A DNA stretch of 64,000 nt from Streptomyces viridochromogenes (lineage in GTDB: Bacteria > Actinomycetota > Actinomycetes > Streptomycetales > Streptomycetaceae). The stretch is from contig NZ_LGUR01000014.1 in assembly GCF_001270495.1 (NCBI RefSeq), positions 62,001 to 126,000 on the forward strand. The letters run 5' to 3'. The notes beneath the pieces were generated by a model. It had not been told where the DNA came from. It worked only from the letters and a program-made list of their open reading frames with translations, and did not search any database. Shown one piece after another: positions 32,852 to 42,922 of this stretch. The position numbers were made by a program, and so were the translations under genes. The first letter of the stretch is position 1, and each line of letters opens with the position of its first letter.

Positions 32852-34288
32852 TCACTCGGCCGTCCGGCCGACCTGGGCGTTCTCCAGGATCCCGACCGCG
32901 TCGGGGACCAGGATGGCCATCGAGTAGTAGGCGGTGACGAGGTAGCGGATGATCGAGTTGGCGTCGATGCCCATGAACCGCACGTTCAGGCCCGGCTGGT
33001 ACTCCTCCGGGATCCCCGTCTGGTACAGCCCGATGGCACCCTGGTCGCCCTCCCCGGTGCGCAGCGCGATGATGCTGCTGGTGTGCTGCGGACTGATCGG
33101 GATCTTGTTGCACGGGAAGATCGGGACACCGCGCCAGGCCGGGATCTCGTGCCCGTCGACATTCGCCGTGCCGGGCACCAGGCCGCGCCGGTTGCACTGC
33201 CGGAAGAAGGCCGCGATCGCCTTCGGATGGGCGATGAACAACTTGGTCTTGCGGCGCATCGACAGCAGCTCGTCCATGTCGTCCGGGGTCGGCGGCCCGG
33301 TGAAGGTGGGGACGCGCTGCCCGTAGTCGACGTTGTGCAGCAGGCCGAACTCCCGGTTGTTGACCAGCTCCCACTCCTGGCGTTCGCGGATCTCCTCGAT
33401 GGTCAGGCGGAGTTGCTGCTCGGTCTGGTTCATCGGGTCGTTGAAGAGGTCGGCGACCCTGGTGTGGACGCGCAGCACGGTCTGGGTGAGCGACAACTCG
33501 TACTCGCGGGGCGCGAGTTCGTAGTCGACGTAGCCCCCGTTGATCGTCGGCTCGCCGACATGGCCCGCCTGCACCGGGACGTCGGCCTCGCCCTTGCGGT
33601 TCATGGGCAGGTTCTGGCGTTCGCCGTAGGCCGCCAGGTGCGCCGCCAGGGACGGCACCCGGTCGGTGAACTCCGCGACCACGGACCAGGGGAGCACCAT
33701 CACGACGCCCGCGGTCTCGGCCCGCACCGAGTTCAGCCACAGCGGGTCGGGCTGGCCGATGGCCTCGTCACCGATCTGGTCACCGCCGGTGACGACCCCG
33801 ACGATCTCCTCCTCGCCGTACTTGCCCTCGGTGAAACGGGTGAACCGGCCGTGCACGACCAGGTACGCCTCCGTGACCGGCTGCCCGGCCTGGACGAGGA
33901 CCTGGCCGGCCCGGACATCGCGCACCCGGAATCGGGTCGCGACCTCCTTCAGGACGTCGAGGTCGGAGTAGCCCCGCAGCACCGGGAGTTCGGTGAGCGT
34001 CTGGGGGATGACCTTGATGTCGTCGGCGCCGTTCTGCTCGAACTGCACCCGGCCACGGCCCACGCGGAGCTGAAGACGCCGGTTGACGCGGTAGGTGCCG
34101 CCTTTGACGTCCACCCACGGCAGCATCTTGAGCAGCCATCGCGAGGAGATGGCCTGCATCTGCGGTTCGGACTTGGTGGTCGTGGTGAGCTGGCGCGCCG
34201 CATGGGTGCTGAGACTGGTGAGTTGTCCGTCGGCTGTGGGGGCGGGGTCGTCGGTTGCGGGTCCGGTGACGCTCTCGGGTACGGACAC
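32852..34288 (-). CDS. eshA: EshA-type family 2B encapsulin shell protein with cNMP-binding domain
   Basis: A 478-residue protein. An HK97-type shell fold (about 40-105 and 230-478) is interrupted by a cyclic-nucleotide-binding domain (about 105-225; [20 protein letters not shown]). EshA relatives in Streptomyces are now classed as family 2B encapsulins, which enclose 2-MIB synthase encoded in the same operon. GTG 34288 is chosen because AGGGAGGG lies 5 nt upstream; an ATG at 34318 has no such site. It is first in the eshA-tpc-mtf operon, with a 16-bp gap to the cyclase. Ligand gating of the shell is inferred. Confidence 0.92.
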   Translation of the reverse strand: MSVPESVTGPATDDPAPTADGQLTSLSTHAARQLTTTTKSEPQMQAISSRWLLKMLPWVDVKGGTYRVNRRLQLRVGRGRVQFEQNGADDIKVIPQTLTELPVLRGYSDLDVLKEVATRFRVRDVRAGQVLVQAGQPVTEAYLVVHGRFTRFTEGKYGEEEIVGVVTGGDQIGDEAIGQPDPLWLNSVRAETAGVVMVLPWSVVAEFTDRVPSLAAHLAAYGERQNLPMNRKGEADVPVQAGHVGEPTINGGYVDYELAPREYELSLTQTVLRVHTRVADLFNDPMNQTEQQLRLTIEEIRERQEWELVNNREFGLLHNVDYGQRVPTFTGPPTPDDMDELLSMRRKTKLFIAHPKAIAAFFRQCNRRGLVPGTANVDGHEIPAWRGVPIFPCNKIPISPQHTSSIIALRTGEGDQGAIGLYQTGIPEEYQPGLNVRFMGIDANSIIRYLVTAYYSMAILVPDAVGILENAQVGRTAE

Positions 34289-34591
34289 GTATCCCTCCCT
34301 GGAGGGTGGATCGGGCATGAGCGGAGTGGTCGGTGACGACGAGTGGACGGGCGGGTGGCGACGGCGAACTCCGGGCGCGTGACGAGGTGTGCCTCGTGGC
34401 ACGGGTGGGTCGTACGCGCCGCAGGGACAAGCCAAACAGCGCAGGTGGTGGCCCCGGTACGGCGTGAAGGGGGCGGTTTCACCACCGGAGTGGTGCAAAC
34501 CCTCCCTGGAAGCAGGGGGCACACGTGCCCGTGCTCCCACGCCGGTCGCGCTCGCCTCGACATGCGGGCGCGAGGGGCGCACGCGGAAGCC
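34289..34591 (-). promoter_or_regulatory. promoter region of the 2-MIB operon
   Basis: This is a 303-bp gene-free region. It holds an inverted repeat at 34475-34501, GGTTTCACCAC / GTGGTGcAAACC, about 190 bp before the eshA start. A second small symmetric element, GGGCAC-AC-GTGCCC, lies near 34518-34531. No confident -35/-10 pair was found. The first repeat is the best candidate operator. Confidence 0.5.
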
Positions 34592-35614
34592 TCAGAGCAG
34601 GTCGTTCACCAGCACGGCCGCCCCGTCGAAACGCCCTGCCCCGAGATCCCGCAGCGCCTCGTCCGCGCCTGACAGCGGATAGGTGTGCGTCGTGGCGTGT
34701 ACGGCGTGCTCGGCGGCGAGCGCCAGGAACTCCCGGCCGTCCTCGCGCGTGTTGGAGGTGACGCTGCGCAGCTGCTTCTCGTAGAACAGCTCGCCCTCGT
34801 AGCGCAGGGCCGGGACATCGGTGAGGTGAATGCCCGCGATCGCCAGCGTTCCGCCCCGGTCGAGGGCCCGCAGGGCCACCGGGACCAACTCACCGACCGG
34901 CGCGAACAGGATCGCGCTGTCCAGTGGTTCCGGCGGCATCTCGTACGGGTCGCGCGCCGAGGCGGCACCCAGATCGAGCGCGAGCCTGCGCGCGGCCGCC
35001 CCGCGCGTGAGGACGTGCACGGTGGCGCCCTCGGCCATCGCCACCTGCGCGCACAGATGGGCGCTGCCTCCGAAGCCGTACAGTCCGAGCCGCCCGCCCG
35101 GCGGCAGTGCCGACCGTCGCAGGGCGCGATGCCCGATGATCCCGGCGCACAGCAGCGGCGCACACGACATGTCGTCCAGGGCGCCGGGCAGCCGGTAGGC
35201 GAACGCGGCCGGCACGGTCGTGTACTCGGCGTATCCACCGTCGGCGTCCCAGCCCGTGTACGACGAGGCCGGGCACAGGTTCTCCGCGCCCCGCGCGCAG
35301 TAGTCGCAGGTGCCGTCGGTCCGCCGCAGCCAGGCCACCCCGACCCGCTCGCCGACACCGAAGCCCTCCACCGCTGCCCCGCACCCCGCGACCACGCCGA
35401 CGACCTCGTGCCCGGGCGTCACACCCGGCCGGCGCACCGGCAGGTCACCCTCGGTGACATGCAGATCCGTACGGCACACTCCGCAGGCCCGCACGCGCAC
35501 GAGCAGCTCGTCGTCCGCCGGCACCGGAACCGGCTTCTCGACGAGGCGCAGGGACTCCGCCTCGACCGGCCCCGGCTCGACCACCGACCACGCGCGCATC
35601 GTCCCGTCCGCCAT
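34592..35614 (-). CDS. zinc-dependent alcohol dehydrogenase
   Basis: A 340-residue medium-chain dehydrogenase. Catalytic-zinc ligands are in [10 protein letters not shown] and GHEVVG. The cofactor fold has [12 protein letters not shown]. The structural-zinc lobe reads [16 protein letters not shown] with three cysteines, the usual first Cys being Asp, so the lobe may bind zinc differently. NAD(P)-linked alcohol or aldehyde conversion in the cytosol is expected; the substrate is unknown. It is divergent from the VOC gene at 35751. ATG 35614 is the first family-like start, with [10 protein letters not shown] (codon 6) as alternative. Confidence 0.88.
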   Translation of the reverse strand: MADGTMRAWSVVEPGPVEAESLRLVEKPVPVPADDELLVRVRACGVCRTDLHVTEGDLPVRRPGVTPGHEVVGVVAGCGAAVEGFGVGERVGVAWLRRTDGTCDYCARGAENLCPASSYTGWDADGGYAEYTTVPAAFAYRLPGALDDMSCAPLLCAGIIGHRALRRSALPPGGRLGLYGFGGSAHLCAQVAMAEGATVHVLTRGAAARRLALDLGAASARDPYEMPPEPLDSAILFAPVGELVPVALRALDRGGTLAIAGIHLTDVPALRYEGELFYEKQLRSVTSNTREDGREFLALAAEHAVHATTHTYPLSGADEALRDLGAGRFDGAAVLVNDLL

Positions 35615-35750
35615 ACCGTGTCCCGTCCGCCGACCGAGCCGCCGTCCACCCCAGTCTGGAACGGAACCGGGTATTCGGCGCGCGACCCGACTCCCCGGTG
35701 ATTAGCGTAAGAACCCGGACAACTCGCCGATCCGGGAGAGGGCCGCAGCC

Positions 35751-36554
35751 ATGGCCGTGAAACCTGAGGGAACCCCTGTCTGGGCCGACGCGATGTTCAC
35801 CGACATCGAGGGGGCCAAGAGCTTCTACGGCGACGTCCTCGGCTGGACGTTCGGCGAGGAGTCGTCGGAGTACGGCAACTACACCCAGGCCAACGCGAAC
35901 GGCAAGGCCGCCGCCGCGGTCGTCCCGCCCATGCCGGGCCAGGAGGGCCAGTCGCAGTGGTGTCTCTACTTCGCTTCCCCCGACGCCGCCGCCACCGCCG
36001 CCAGGATCCGCGAGAACGGCGGCGAGGTCCTGATGGAGCCGATGGCGGTCGGGGACTTCGGCAGCATGTGCCTGGCCCGCGACCCCGGCGGGGTCGTCTT
36101 CGGTGTGTGGCAGGCCGGCACCCATGAGGGCTTCGACGCGGAGATGCGGGAACCCGGAGCCTTCTGCTGGGCGGAGATCTTCACCCACGAGCCGGAGAAG
36201 TCCGACACCTTCTTCCCCGCCGTCTTCGGCTACGGGCAGCAGCAGATGGAGGACGACGCGATTGACTTCCGCCTCTACACCCTCGGCGGCGAGACCATGG
36301 CCCTGGGCCGGATGAGGATGACGGACGACTTCCCGTCCGACGTCCCGCCGTGGATCAACGTGTACTTCAACGTCCCCGACTGCGACGACGCCGTCGCCAA
36401 GGCCACCAAGCTCGGCGCCGTCCTGCGCTTCGGCCCGATGAGCAGCCCGTTCGGCCGCTTCGCCGCACTGAGCGACCCCCAGGGCGCGAACTTCTCGGTG
36501 ATCGACACCAGCACGACCGAGGGTGACATGCCCAAGCTCAGCGACGTCTCCTGA
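35751..36554 (+). CDS. two-domain VOC (glyoxalase-fold) protein
   Basis: A 267-residue protein with two tandem VOC domains. The first is about 8-125 (WADAMFTDIEGAKSFYGDVL, DPGGVVFGVWQ) and the second about 133-258 (FCWAEIFTHEPEKSDTFFPA, DPQGANFSVID). This double-domain type is widespread in Streptomyces, including hydroxylase-like and dioxygenase-like members, but no activity is assigned. The ribosome-binding site GGGAGAGG precedes ATG 35751. It runs ahead of the RNase H gene in the same direction. Confidence 0.87.
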   Translation: MAVKPEGTPVWADAMFTDIEGAKSFYGDVLGWTFGEESSEYGNYTQANANGKAAAAVVPPMPGQEGQSQWCLYFASPDAAATAARIRENGGEVLMEPMAVGDFGSMCLARDPGGVVFGVWQAGTHEGFDAEMREPGAFCWAEIFTHEPEKSDTFFPAVFGYGQQQMEDDAIDFRLYTLGGETMALGRMRMTDDFPSDVPPWINVYFNVPDCDDAVAKATKLGAVLRFGPMSSPFGRFAALSDPQGANFSVIDTSTTEGDMPKLSDVS

Positions 36555-36601
36555 CCGACTCCGCGACCGGGTACCGGGCCCGCGCATGGCATGATCGGCA
36601 C

Positions 36602-37279
36602 ATGGGTGAACGTGTTGTGGCCGCGTGCGACGGGGCTTCGAAGGGAAACCCCGGGCCGGCGGCCTGGGCCTGGGTCATCGCCGACGAGACGGAGACCCCG
36701 GCCCGCTGGGAGGCGGGACCGCTCGGCAGGGCCACCAACAACGTCGCGGAGCTCACCGCGCTCGAACGGCTGCTCACGGCGACGGACCCCGGCGTGGCGC
36801 TGGAGATCCGCATGGACTCGCAGTACGCCATGAAGGCCGTCACCACCTGGCTGCCCGGCTGGAAGCGCAACGGCTGGAAGACATCCGCCGGCAAGCCGGT
36901 CGCCAACCAGGACCTGGTGGTGCGCATCGACGAACTGCTCGACGGCCGCACGGTCGAGTTCCGCTACGTCCCCGCCCACCAGGTCGACGGCGACCCGCTC
37001 AACGACTTCGCCGACCGCGCCGCCAGCCAGGCCGCCGTCGTGCAGGAGCCCGCCGGCAGCGGCCTCGGCTCCCCGGAGCCGCCGCCCTCCCCGGACACCC
37101 CCGCCAAGGCCCCCCGTCGCAAGACGGCGGCGCCCCGGAAGAACGGCAGCTCCTCGCGCACCATCAAGGCCAAGTTCCCCGGCCGCTGCCTCTGCGGGCG
37201 CGGCTACGCGGCGGGTGAGCCCATCACCAAGAACGCCCAGGGCTGGGGCCACCCGGAGTGCCGTACCGCAGAGGCATGA
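36602..37279 (+). CDS. RNase H domain protein with C-terminal zinc-ribbon-like tail
   Basis: A 225-residue protein. Residues 1-145 are an RNase HI domain with acidic active-site residues in CDGASKGNPG, NNVAELTAL, IRMDSQYAMK and NDFADRAA. It should cut RNA in RNA-DNA hybrids. After a Pro-rich linker with a basic stretch (KAPRRKTAAPRKNGSSSRTI) comes a small domain with C-x-C and H-x-x-C (GRCLCGRGYAAGEPITKN, GWGHPECR). This could bind zinc and nucleic acid. Such tails are not part of the standard RNase HI. ATG 36602 lacks a clear RBS, and a -10-like CATGAT lies 6 nt upstream. Confidence 0.88.
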   Translation: MGERVVAACDGASKGNPGPAAWAWVIADETETPARWEAGPLGRATNNVAELTALERLLTATDPGVALEIRMDSQYAMKAVTTWLPGWKRNGWKTSAGKPVANQDLVVRIDELLDGRTVEFRYVPAHQVDGDPLNDFADRAASQAAVVQEPAGSGLGSPEPPPSPDTPAKAPRRKTAAPRKNGSSSRTIKAKFPGRCLCGRGYAAGEPITKNAQGWGHPECRTAEA

Positions 37280-37307
37280 CGGCAGGCCCTGCGCCCCACT
37301 ACGGGGT

Positions 37308-38132
37308 TCAGGCCGCGTCGAACGTGTAGTGCGCGGTGTGGTCCAGCAGGTCGGCCGGGCGCACGTCGTTCCACGGCTTCATCGTGTCGTTGATGTCGAT
37401 CACGTTGGGTGTCCCGGCGGCCGGTACATAGCCGGAGCCGGGGTGCCGCCGCTGCCAGTCCGCCCACAGCCGGTCGATGTAGGCGTGGTGCAGCCAGAAC
37501 ACCGGGTCGTTCGGCGACACGCCGGTCGCCATCTGCCCGCCGACCCAGACGTGGACCCGGTTGTGCAGGTTGACGCCGCGCCAGCCCTCCAGATGGTTGC
37601 GGAAACCGTCCGACGCGCTGTTCCAGGGCGCCATGTCGTACGTCGGCATGGCGAGCACGGACTCCACCTCTGCCGGGGTCGGCAACTCCCGTACCGCGGT
37701 GCCGAGTGAGCGGCGCAGATACGTACGGCCGTCGACGCGGACATTGATCGGCCAGTTGCCGGTCGACGCGGCGAACGGCCCGTCCATCACCCGCCCGTCC
37801 AGGCTGCGCCCGGTGCCGCCGAGGAAGTCGGGCGCCCACAGCGAGGACCGTATCGAGCGGTCGGTGCTCCAGTCCCAGTACGGCAGCGCCACCGAGGCGT
37901 CCACCTCCTGCAACGCGCGCTCGAACTCGAGCAGGAATCTGCGGTGCCAGGGCAGGAAGGACGGTGAACGGTGGCCGACGCGCTCCCCGTTGTCGGTGTC
38001 ACCGACGATGAAGGCGTTGTGGGTGGTGACGAACGCGTCGTAGCGGCCGCTGCGCTTCAACTCCAGGAGGGCGGCGACGAATCGGCGCTTCTCGTCGGCG
38101 GTCAGCAGGGCCTGGTTCTTGCGGACGGTCAT
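37308..38132 (-). CDS. melC2: tyrosinase
   Basis: A 274-residue type-3 copper monophenol/diphenol oxidase that makes melanin from tyrosine. Copper A ligands lie in FVTTHNAFI and HRSPSFLPWHRRFLLEFE. Copper B ligands lie in HNRVHVWVGG and NDPVFWLHHAYIDRLW. There is no signal peptide; export occurs with the MelC1 caddie protein through the Tat route. ATG 38132 matches the family N-terminus (MTVRKNQALL). It is second in the melC operon, 34 bp after melC1, and converges on the RNase H gene. Confidence 0.95.
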   Translation of the reverse strand: MTVRKNQALLTADEKRRFVAALLELKRSGRYDAFVTTHNAFIVGDTDNGERVGHRSPSFLPWHRRFLLEFERALQEVDASVALPYWDWSTDRSIRSSLWAPDFLGGTGRSLDGRVMDGPFAASTGNWPINVRVDGRTYLRRSLGTAVRELPTPAEVESVLAMPTYDMAPWNSASDGFRNHLEGWRGVNLHNRVHVWVGGQMATGVSPNDPVFWLHHAYIDRLWADWQRRHPGSGYVPAAGTPNVIDINDTMKPWNDVRPADLLDHTAHYTFDAA

Positions 38133-38166
38133 GGTCGGGGGTGCTCCAAAGTGCGGGTGGGGCGGG

Positions 38167-38538
38167 TCAGTTGGCGGGGAAGGGGAGAAGCGCGGCGCCC
38201 TGGAGTTCGTCGACGGCGGCGCGGGCGGCGGCACGCGGGGTGGGTACGGGGTCGTAGTGGCTGACGACGCTGATCCAGCTGCCGTCGGCGTTGCGCATCA
38301 CATGCAGCTCCACTCCGTCGACGAACACGGCGTATCCGCCGCCGTGATGGTGGTGGGCGCCGCCCGCGGCCGGGCCGCCCTGTATCCGGCGGCCCTTGTA
38401 GACCTCGTCGAAGGACGTCGGGCCGTGGTGGTCGGGTCCGGCGGCGGACGCGGTGAGGGCGGTGACCGCCGGGACGCCGGCCGCGGTGGCGAGGACCGCC
38501 GCGGCGGTGAGGGCACGGCGACGGCTGAGTTCCGGCAT
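38167..38538 (-). CDS. melC1: tyrosinase copper chaperone / secretion cofactor
   Basis: A 123-residue MelC1-type caddie protein. It delivers copper to apotyrosinase and carries the Tat signal ([20 protein letters not shown]) used for export of the complex. The mature part has a His cluster ([11 protein letters not shown]) and the conserved [17 protein letters not shown] and [20 protein letters not shown]. It is first in the melC operon. ATG 38538 has a GGAGG-type site just upstream. Confidence 0.93.
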   Translation of the reverse strand: MPELSRRRALTAAAVLATAAGVPAVTALTASAAGPDHHGPTSFDEVYKGRRIQGGPAAGGAHHHHGGGYAVFVDGVELHVMRNADGSWISVVSHYDPVPTPRAAARAAVDELQGAALLPFPAN

Positions 38539-38884
38539 GCGGACCTCCTGGGTTTGTTCGATTGACGACTCCGCATGCCTATCCGGCCCGATGGGGGTGG
38601 GAGAAATCGGCAGGGAGTGGTTGGCTCCGATCCGGACAAGTGGGCACATGTCGTGCATGTTTGAACCAAGATGATCTCGCCGTCAAAAGCGCCCCAGGGG
38701 CCCGGAAGGGGGAATTTCTTCTTCTCCGCATCGCTTTCCGGGTGGTCCTTGGCGGGCGGGTGTGCCGTCTGTGGTCTGTCTCACCCGTCGAAACTGGCGC
38801 GATCCGGAATGCCGCGGCTGAGCGCCCCTGCCTTGCTACCCTGCGAGGTGATATGACCGTTTTAGACCATTTCTAGGGGTGCGT
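38539..38884. other. divergent promoter region between melC1 and FAD monooxygenase
   Basis: This is about 346 bp with no credible gene. It must contain the melC promoter and that of the 38885 gene. It is relatively AT-rich near 38845-38875 (ATATGACCGTTTTAGACC), a plausible promoter for the monooxygenase. No regulator site was recognised. Confidence 0.5.
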
Positions 38885-40096
38885 GTGAAGGTCGCCTGCA
38901 TCGGTGGTGGGCCCGCCGGCCTGTATCTCTCGATCCTGCTGAAGCTGCGGGATCCGTCCCACGACATCACCGTTTACGAGCGCAACCCGGAGGGCTCCAC
39001 CTATGGCTGGGGCGTCACCTACTGGCGCGGACTGCTCGACCGGCTGTGCGAGCACGACCCCGTGTCCGCTCGCGTCATCGAGGAGAACTCGGTCCGCTGG
39101 AGCGAGGGCGTCGCCCACGTCCGGGGGCGGACGACCCGCCGGCCCGGCGACGCGGGGTACGGCATCGGCCGCCACCGGCTGCTGGAGATCCTCGCCGAAC
39201 GCGCCCGCTCGCTGGGCGTACGGCTGGAGTACGAGCAGGAGATCACACCGGGGAACCTGCCGGCCGCCGACCTGGTCGTGGCGAGCGACGGAGTCCACAG
39301 CGCCCTGCGCACCCGGTACGCCGACCACTTCGGTACGGAGACCAAGGCCGGCCGCAACCGCTTCATCTGGCTCGGCACCAGCAAGGCCTTCGATGCCTTC
39401 ACCTTCTCCTTCGTCGAGTCGGGGCACGGCTGGATCTGGTGCTACGGCTACGGCTTCGGCCCCGATGCCGGGACCTTCGTCGTCGAATGCGCCCCCGAGA
39501 CCTGGACCGGCCTCGGCCTCGACACCGCGTCCGAGGCCGACGCCCTGGCCGTGCTGGAGAAGGTCTTCGCCGGAGTCCTCGACGGCCACCCCCTCATGGG
39601 CCGCTCCGGCGTCGACGGCAAGGCACAGTGGCAGACCTTCCGCACCCTGACCAACCGCACCTGGTACCGCGGCAACCTCGTCCTGCTGGGCGACGCCGCG
39701 CACACCACCCACTACTCCATCGGCGCCGGCACCACCCTGGCCGTGGAGGACGCCGCCGCCCTCGCCGGCGCGCTGCACGAGCACGCCGCCCTCCCACAGG
39801 CCCTCGCCCACTACCAACAGCATCGCCAGCAGGCCCTGTTGTCCATCCAGAGCGCGGCCCACTACAGCGCCCGGTGGTACGAGAACCTGCCCCGCTACAT
39901 CCATCTGCCCCCGCAGCAGATGTTCGCCCTGCTCGGCCAGCGCCACTCGCCCCTGCTGCCCCATGTGCCGCCGCAGCTGTACTACCGGCTCGACCGGGCG
40001 GCCGGGCAGTCGGAGGCGTGGCGCCGCCTCAAGCACTGGGTGGGACTGAAGGTCGCGCGCACCGTGCACGCCAGGGCTCTGGCCTCCGGCAGATGA
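38885..40096 (+). CDS. FAD-dependent monooxygenase
   Basis: A 403-residue flavoprotein hydroxylase. The FAD dinucleotide motif VACIGGGPAGLYLSILLKLR is at the N-terminus, GRHRLLEIL near 90, and the second FAD motif GNLVLLGDAAHTTHYSIGAG near 280. The sequence resembles anthraniloyl-CoA or 2-polyprenyl-type hydroxylases. GTG 38885 is preferred over GTG 38879 because AGGGG (38875-38879) is then 5 nt upstream. It is followed 10 bp later by the convergent cholesterol oxidase remnant. The substrate is unknown. Confidence 0.85.
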   Translation: MKVACIGGGPAGLYLSILLKLRDPSHDITVYERNPEGSTYGWGVTYWRGLLDRLCEHDPVSARVIEENSVRWSEGVAHVRGRTTRRPGDAGYGIGRHRLLEILAERARSLGVRLEYEQEITPGNLPAADLVVASDGVHSALRTRYADHFGTETKAGRNRFIWLGTSKAFDAFTFSFVESGHGWIWCYGYGFGPDAGTFVVECAPETWTGLGLDTASEADALAVLEKVFAGVLDGHPLMGRSGVDGKAQWQTFRTLTNRTWYRGNLVLLGDAAHTTHYSIGAGTTLAVEDAAALAGALHEHAALPQALAHYQQHRQQALLSIQSAAHYSARWYENLPRYIHLPPQQMFALLGQRHSPLLPHVPPQLYYRLDRAAGQSEAWRRLKHWVGLKVARTVHARALASGR

Positions 40097-40106
40097 CCGC
40101 CGCACC

Positions 40107-41793
40107 TCACCGGAACAGCCGGTCGAGGAAGGCGTTGCCGAACACGCCGTGCGGGTCGAGCCGGTCCAGAGTCCCGGAAGCCACGCCCCACACGTCCTCC
40201 CCGAAGGTGCTGGGCACCACCGTGCCCAGCACCTCACCGTCGCTCCAGGCGGCGTCCCGCGTGTAGGCCCAGCCCTTCGACCACTCGACCCGCGTCATGG
40301 CGTACTCGCCGTCGAAGGTGCGCAGCAGGAACCGCTCGATCTGGCTCAGGAACGCCTCCGCATGCGGGGTCCCGGGCAGCGACAGAATGTTCAGCCACAC
40401 GACGGTGTCCCACTCCGGACGGTCGCCGCGCGGCCTGAGCGCCGACAGGAGCGGGGTCTGCGCCCCGTCCACGCCGACGTGCGCCGGATCCTCGATGCCC
40501 GTCACCCGGATCTCCACCGAACCGTTGACCGGGAACTGCCCCCGGTCGGCGTACGCCGTGAGCCGCTCCCGGTAGAACGCGGTGAACTCGGCGACCACGC
40601 GCTGCACTTGGTCCCTGCTGGTCAGCACCCCGTAGCCGTTCGTGGCGATCCGCAGCGTCGTCGGCCGCAGATACAGCAGCGTGTTCTTGGACGGCCCCCA
40701 GAGGTCTGCCGACAGTGTCGCCACCAGCCCGAGCGCGGCCACGTCGTACTGCGCGTTGCCGAGCACCGGCGCCAGATACCAGGCCCCGTCCGACACCATC
40801 CGCCCGACCAGGTCCGCGACCGGGGTCGGGACGCTGTCGGAGAACGGGTAGTTGTACGGCGTCCGCGCGTGCCGTGAGGTCAGCGGCCGGGTGGGCGAGA
40901 CGCTCCACACCTTCAGCCACGGGTACTCGGTGAACGCGAACCAGATCGCCTCGACGCGCCCGGCCCGGTCGAGGAAGCTCGCGAGGGTGCGTCCGCCGGT
41001 GCCGGGCGCCGCGAAGAGCTCGCCGGCCGGGATGTCCGTACGGCTGACACACCGCAGGTCGGTGTTCGCGCCCACGCGCAGTACGACTTCGGTGACCAGG
41101 GCACGGCCCAGATGGGCGAGCAGGGCGGCGCAGTCCGGCTCGTCACGGTCGTACGTCCGCAGCACGTAGGCCCCACTGGCCTCGTCCCAGACGACGGCCG
41201 TCAGCGACAGCACGAGATTGCTCAGCGAGCCGTACGTGTGCCCGGGCAGCCGCTCCTCGCCCCGTGCCGGTACGGCGGTGCCGTGCGCGTCGATGGCCAG
41301 GGCACCGCCGAGCGTGAGGTTGCCGGGTGCGGGCGGTGGTGACGCCCAGGCCGTACTCCTCCAGGTAGGTGAGCAGGGCCTCCAGGGTGACGCCGGTGCC
41401 GGCGCGCACGGACGTCGGCGACTGAAGGGTCAGGCCGGTGAGACGGGCGGCGGTGTCCACGAGGAGGACCGGCGCGTCCGACGGGGTGCCCGGCGTGATC
41501 GTCAGCGGTGACCAGCCGTGCGAGGAACCCCGGGCGCGAACCCTCCAGCCGTGCCGCCAGGCCCAGTTGACGACGGCGAGCACCTGCTCCGGGCCGTCCG
41601 GCGCACAGGCCCACAGCCCGTCGGCGGTGATCTCGCCGACCCAGTTGCGGTACGCCGAGCGGTACAGCGCCACGTCAGTCGGGAAGTCCGGCAACTCCTC
41701 GGCGGCGACGGCCGGATCCGCCGGGAGAAGAGTCGGTGCGGCCGCCAGCGCGGCGGCGCGGAGGAAGCCCCTGCGGGTGAAGTCGTCGGTCAC
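40107..41793 (-). pseudogene. secreted cholesterol oxidase (VAO-type), single-base frameshift
   Basis: Two frames join into one gene of about 560 codons. The first (41793 down to about 41335) has a Tat signal (DDFTRRGFLRAAALAAAP) and the FAD segment RARGSSHGWSPLT. It then breaks where GVTTA should continue. The second reads on as a gly-rich NLTLGGALAIDAHG, then the substrate domain to the stop at 40107. Restoring one C in the GCCCGC run near 41330 joins them. The product matches VAO-type (class II) cholesterol oxidases. It may be a real mutation or an assembly error. Confidence 0.75.
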
Positions 41794-41930
41794 GGGCTCA
41801 CGCTAGGGATCGCCTTGACAGCCACCGCGGGCCTGTCGAACTGATTCACCCGTGTGAGTGACGGATTCACAGGTAACGGGACGGAGGGGCCCGTTCCGCG
41901 CACGCGGATGACGAATGACACACTGACGCC

Positions 41931-42914
41931 ATGGACGAGCGTGTAATCGATAGGTCGGGCCGGCGGGCATCCGTCGTCGGACTGGGGACGTGGCAGCTGG
42001 GCGCCGACTGGGGAGACGTCGACGACAAGGAAGCCCTGGCGGTGCTGGACGCGGCGGTCGAGTCGGGGGTGACCTTCTTCGACACCGCCGACGTGTACGG
42101 CGACGGGCGCAGCGAGCAGACCATCGCCGCGTTCCTGCGCGGCAGGCCCGACCTGGACATCTTCGTGGCGACCAAGATGGGCCGCCGCGTCGACCAGATC
42201 CCCGAGAACTACGTTCTCGACAACTTCCGCACCTGGAACGACCGTTCGCGACGCAACCTCGGCGTCGACCGCCTCGACCTGGTCCAGCTGCACTGCCCGC
42301 CGACGCCCGTCTACTCGACGGACGAGGTGTTCGACGCCCTGGACACCCTGGTCGCGGAGGAGCGCATCGCCCAGTACGGCGTCAGCGTGGAGACCTGCGA
42401 GGAGGCGCTGACGGCGATCGCCCGCCCCGGCGTCGCGAGCGTGCAGATCATCCTCAACGCGTTCCGTATGAAGCCCCTGCGCGAGGTGCTGCCCGCCGCT
42501 CAGGAGGCGGGTGTCGGCATCATCGCGCGCGTGCCCCTCGCCTCCGGCCTGCTGTCGGGGAAGTACACCAAGGACACCGTCTTCCCCTCGAACGACCACC
42601 GCACCTACAACCGGCACGGCGAGTCCTTCGACCAGGGCGAGACCTTCTCCGGCGTCGACTACGAGTCCGGTGTGGAGGCGGCCGTCGAGTTCGCCGCCCT
42701 GGCCCCCGAGGGCTTCACGCCGGCCCAGCTGGCGCTGCGCTGGATCATCCAGCAGCCCGGCGTGACCACCGTGATCCCCGGGGCCCGCTCACCCGAGCAG
42801 GCCCGCGCCAACGCGGCCGCCGCCGCGCTGCCGGAGCTGTCCGAGGAGACGCTCACCGCGATCCGGGACCTCTACGACCGGCGCATCAAGGACCAGGTCG
42901 AAAGCCGCTGGTAG
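41931..42914 (+). CDS. aldo/keto reductase
   Basis: A 327-residue NADPH oxidoreductase of the YajO/Gcy-like type. VVGLGTWQLG at the N-terminus, TFFDTADVYGDGRSE (Asp, Tyr), IFVATKMGRR (Lys) and VDRLDLVQLHCPP (His) complete the catalytic set. TTVIPGARSPEQARAN binds cofactor phosphate. It is the third aldo/keto reductase in the window and differs in length and sequence from the others, so it is not a recent duplicate. It is followed by a strong terminator hairpin. The substrate is unknown. Confidence 0.9.
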   Translation: MDERVIDRSGRRASVVGLGTWQLGADWGDVDDKEALAVLDAAVESGVTFFDTADVYGDGRSEQTIAAFLRGRPDLDIFVATKMGRRVDQIPENYVLDNFRTWNDRSRRNLGVDRLDLVQLHCPPTPVYSTDEVFDALDTLVAEERIAQYGVSVETCEEALTAIARPGVASVQIILNAFRMKPLREVLPAAQEAGVGIIARVPLASGLLSGKYTKDTVFPSNDHRTYNRHGESFDQGETFSGVDYESGVEAAVEFAALAPEGFTPAQLALRWIIQQPGVTTVIPGARSPEQARANAAAAALPELSEETLTAIRDLYDRRIKDQVESRW

Positions 42915-42922
42915 ACGCGTGC

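Noticed and set aside
10526..42914. Three aldo/keto reductases considered as a recent local duplication
   Set aside because: They differ in length, motifs and neighbours and belong to different branches of the family.
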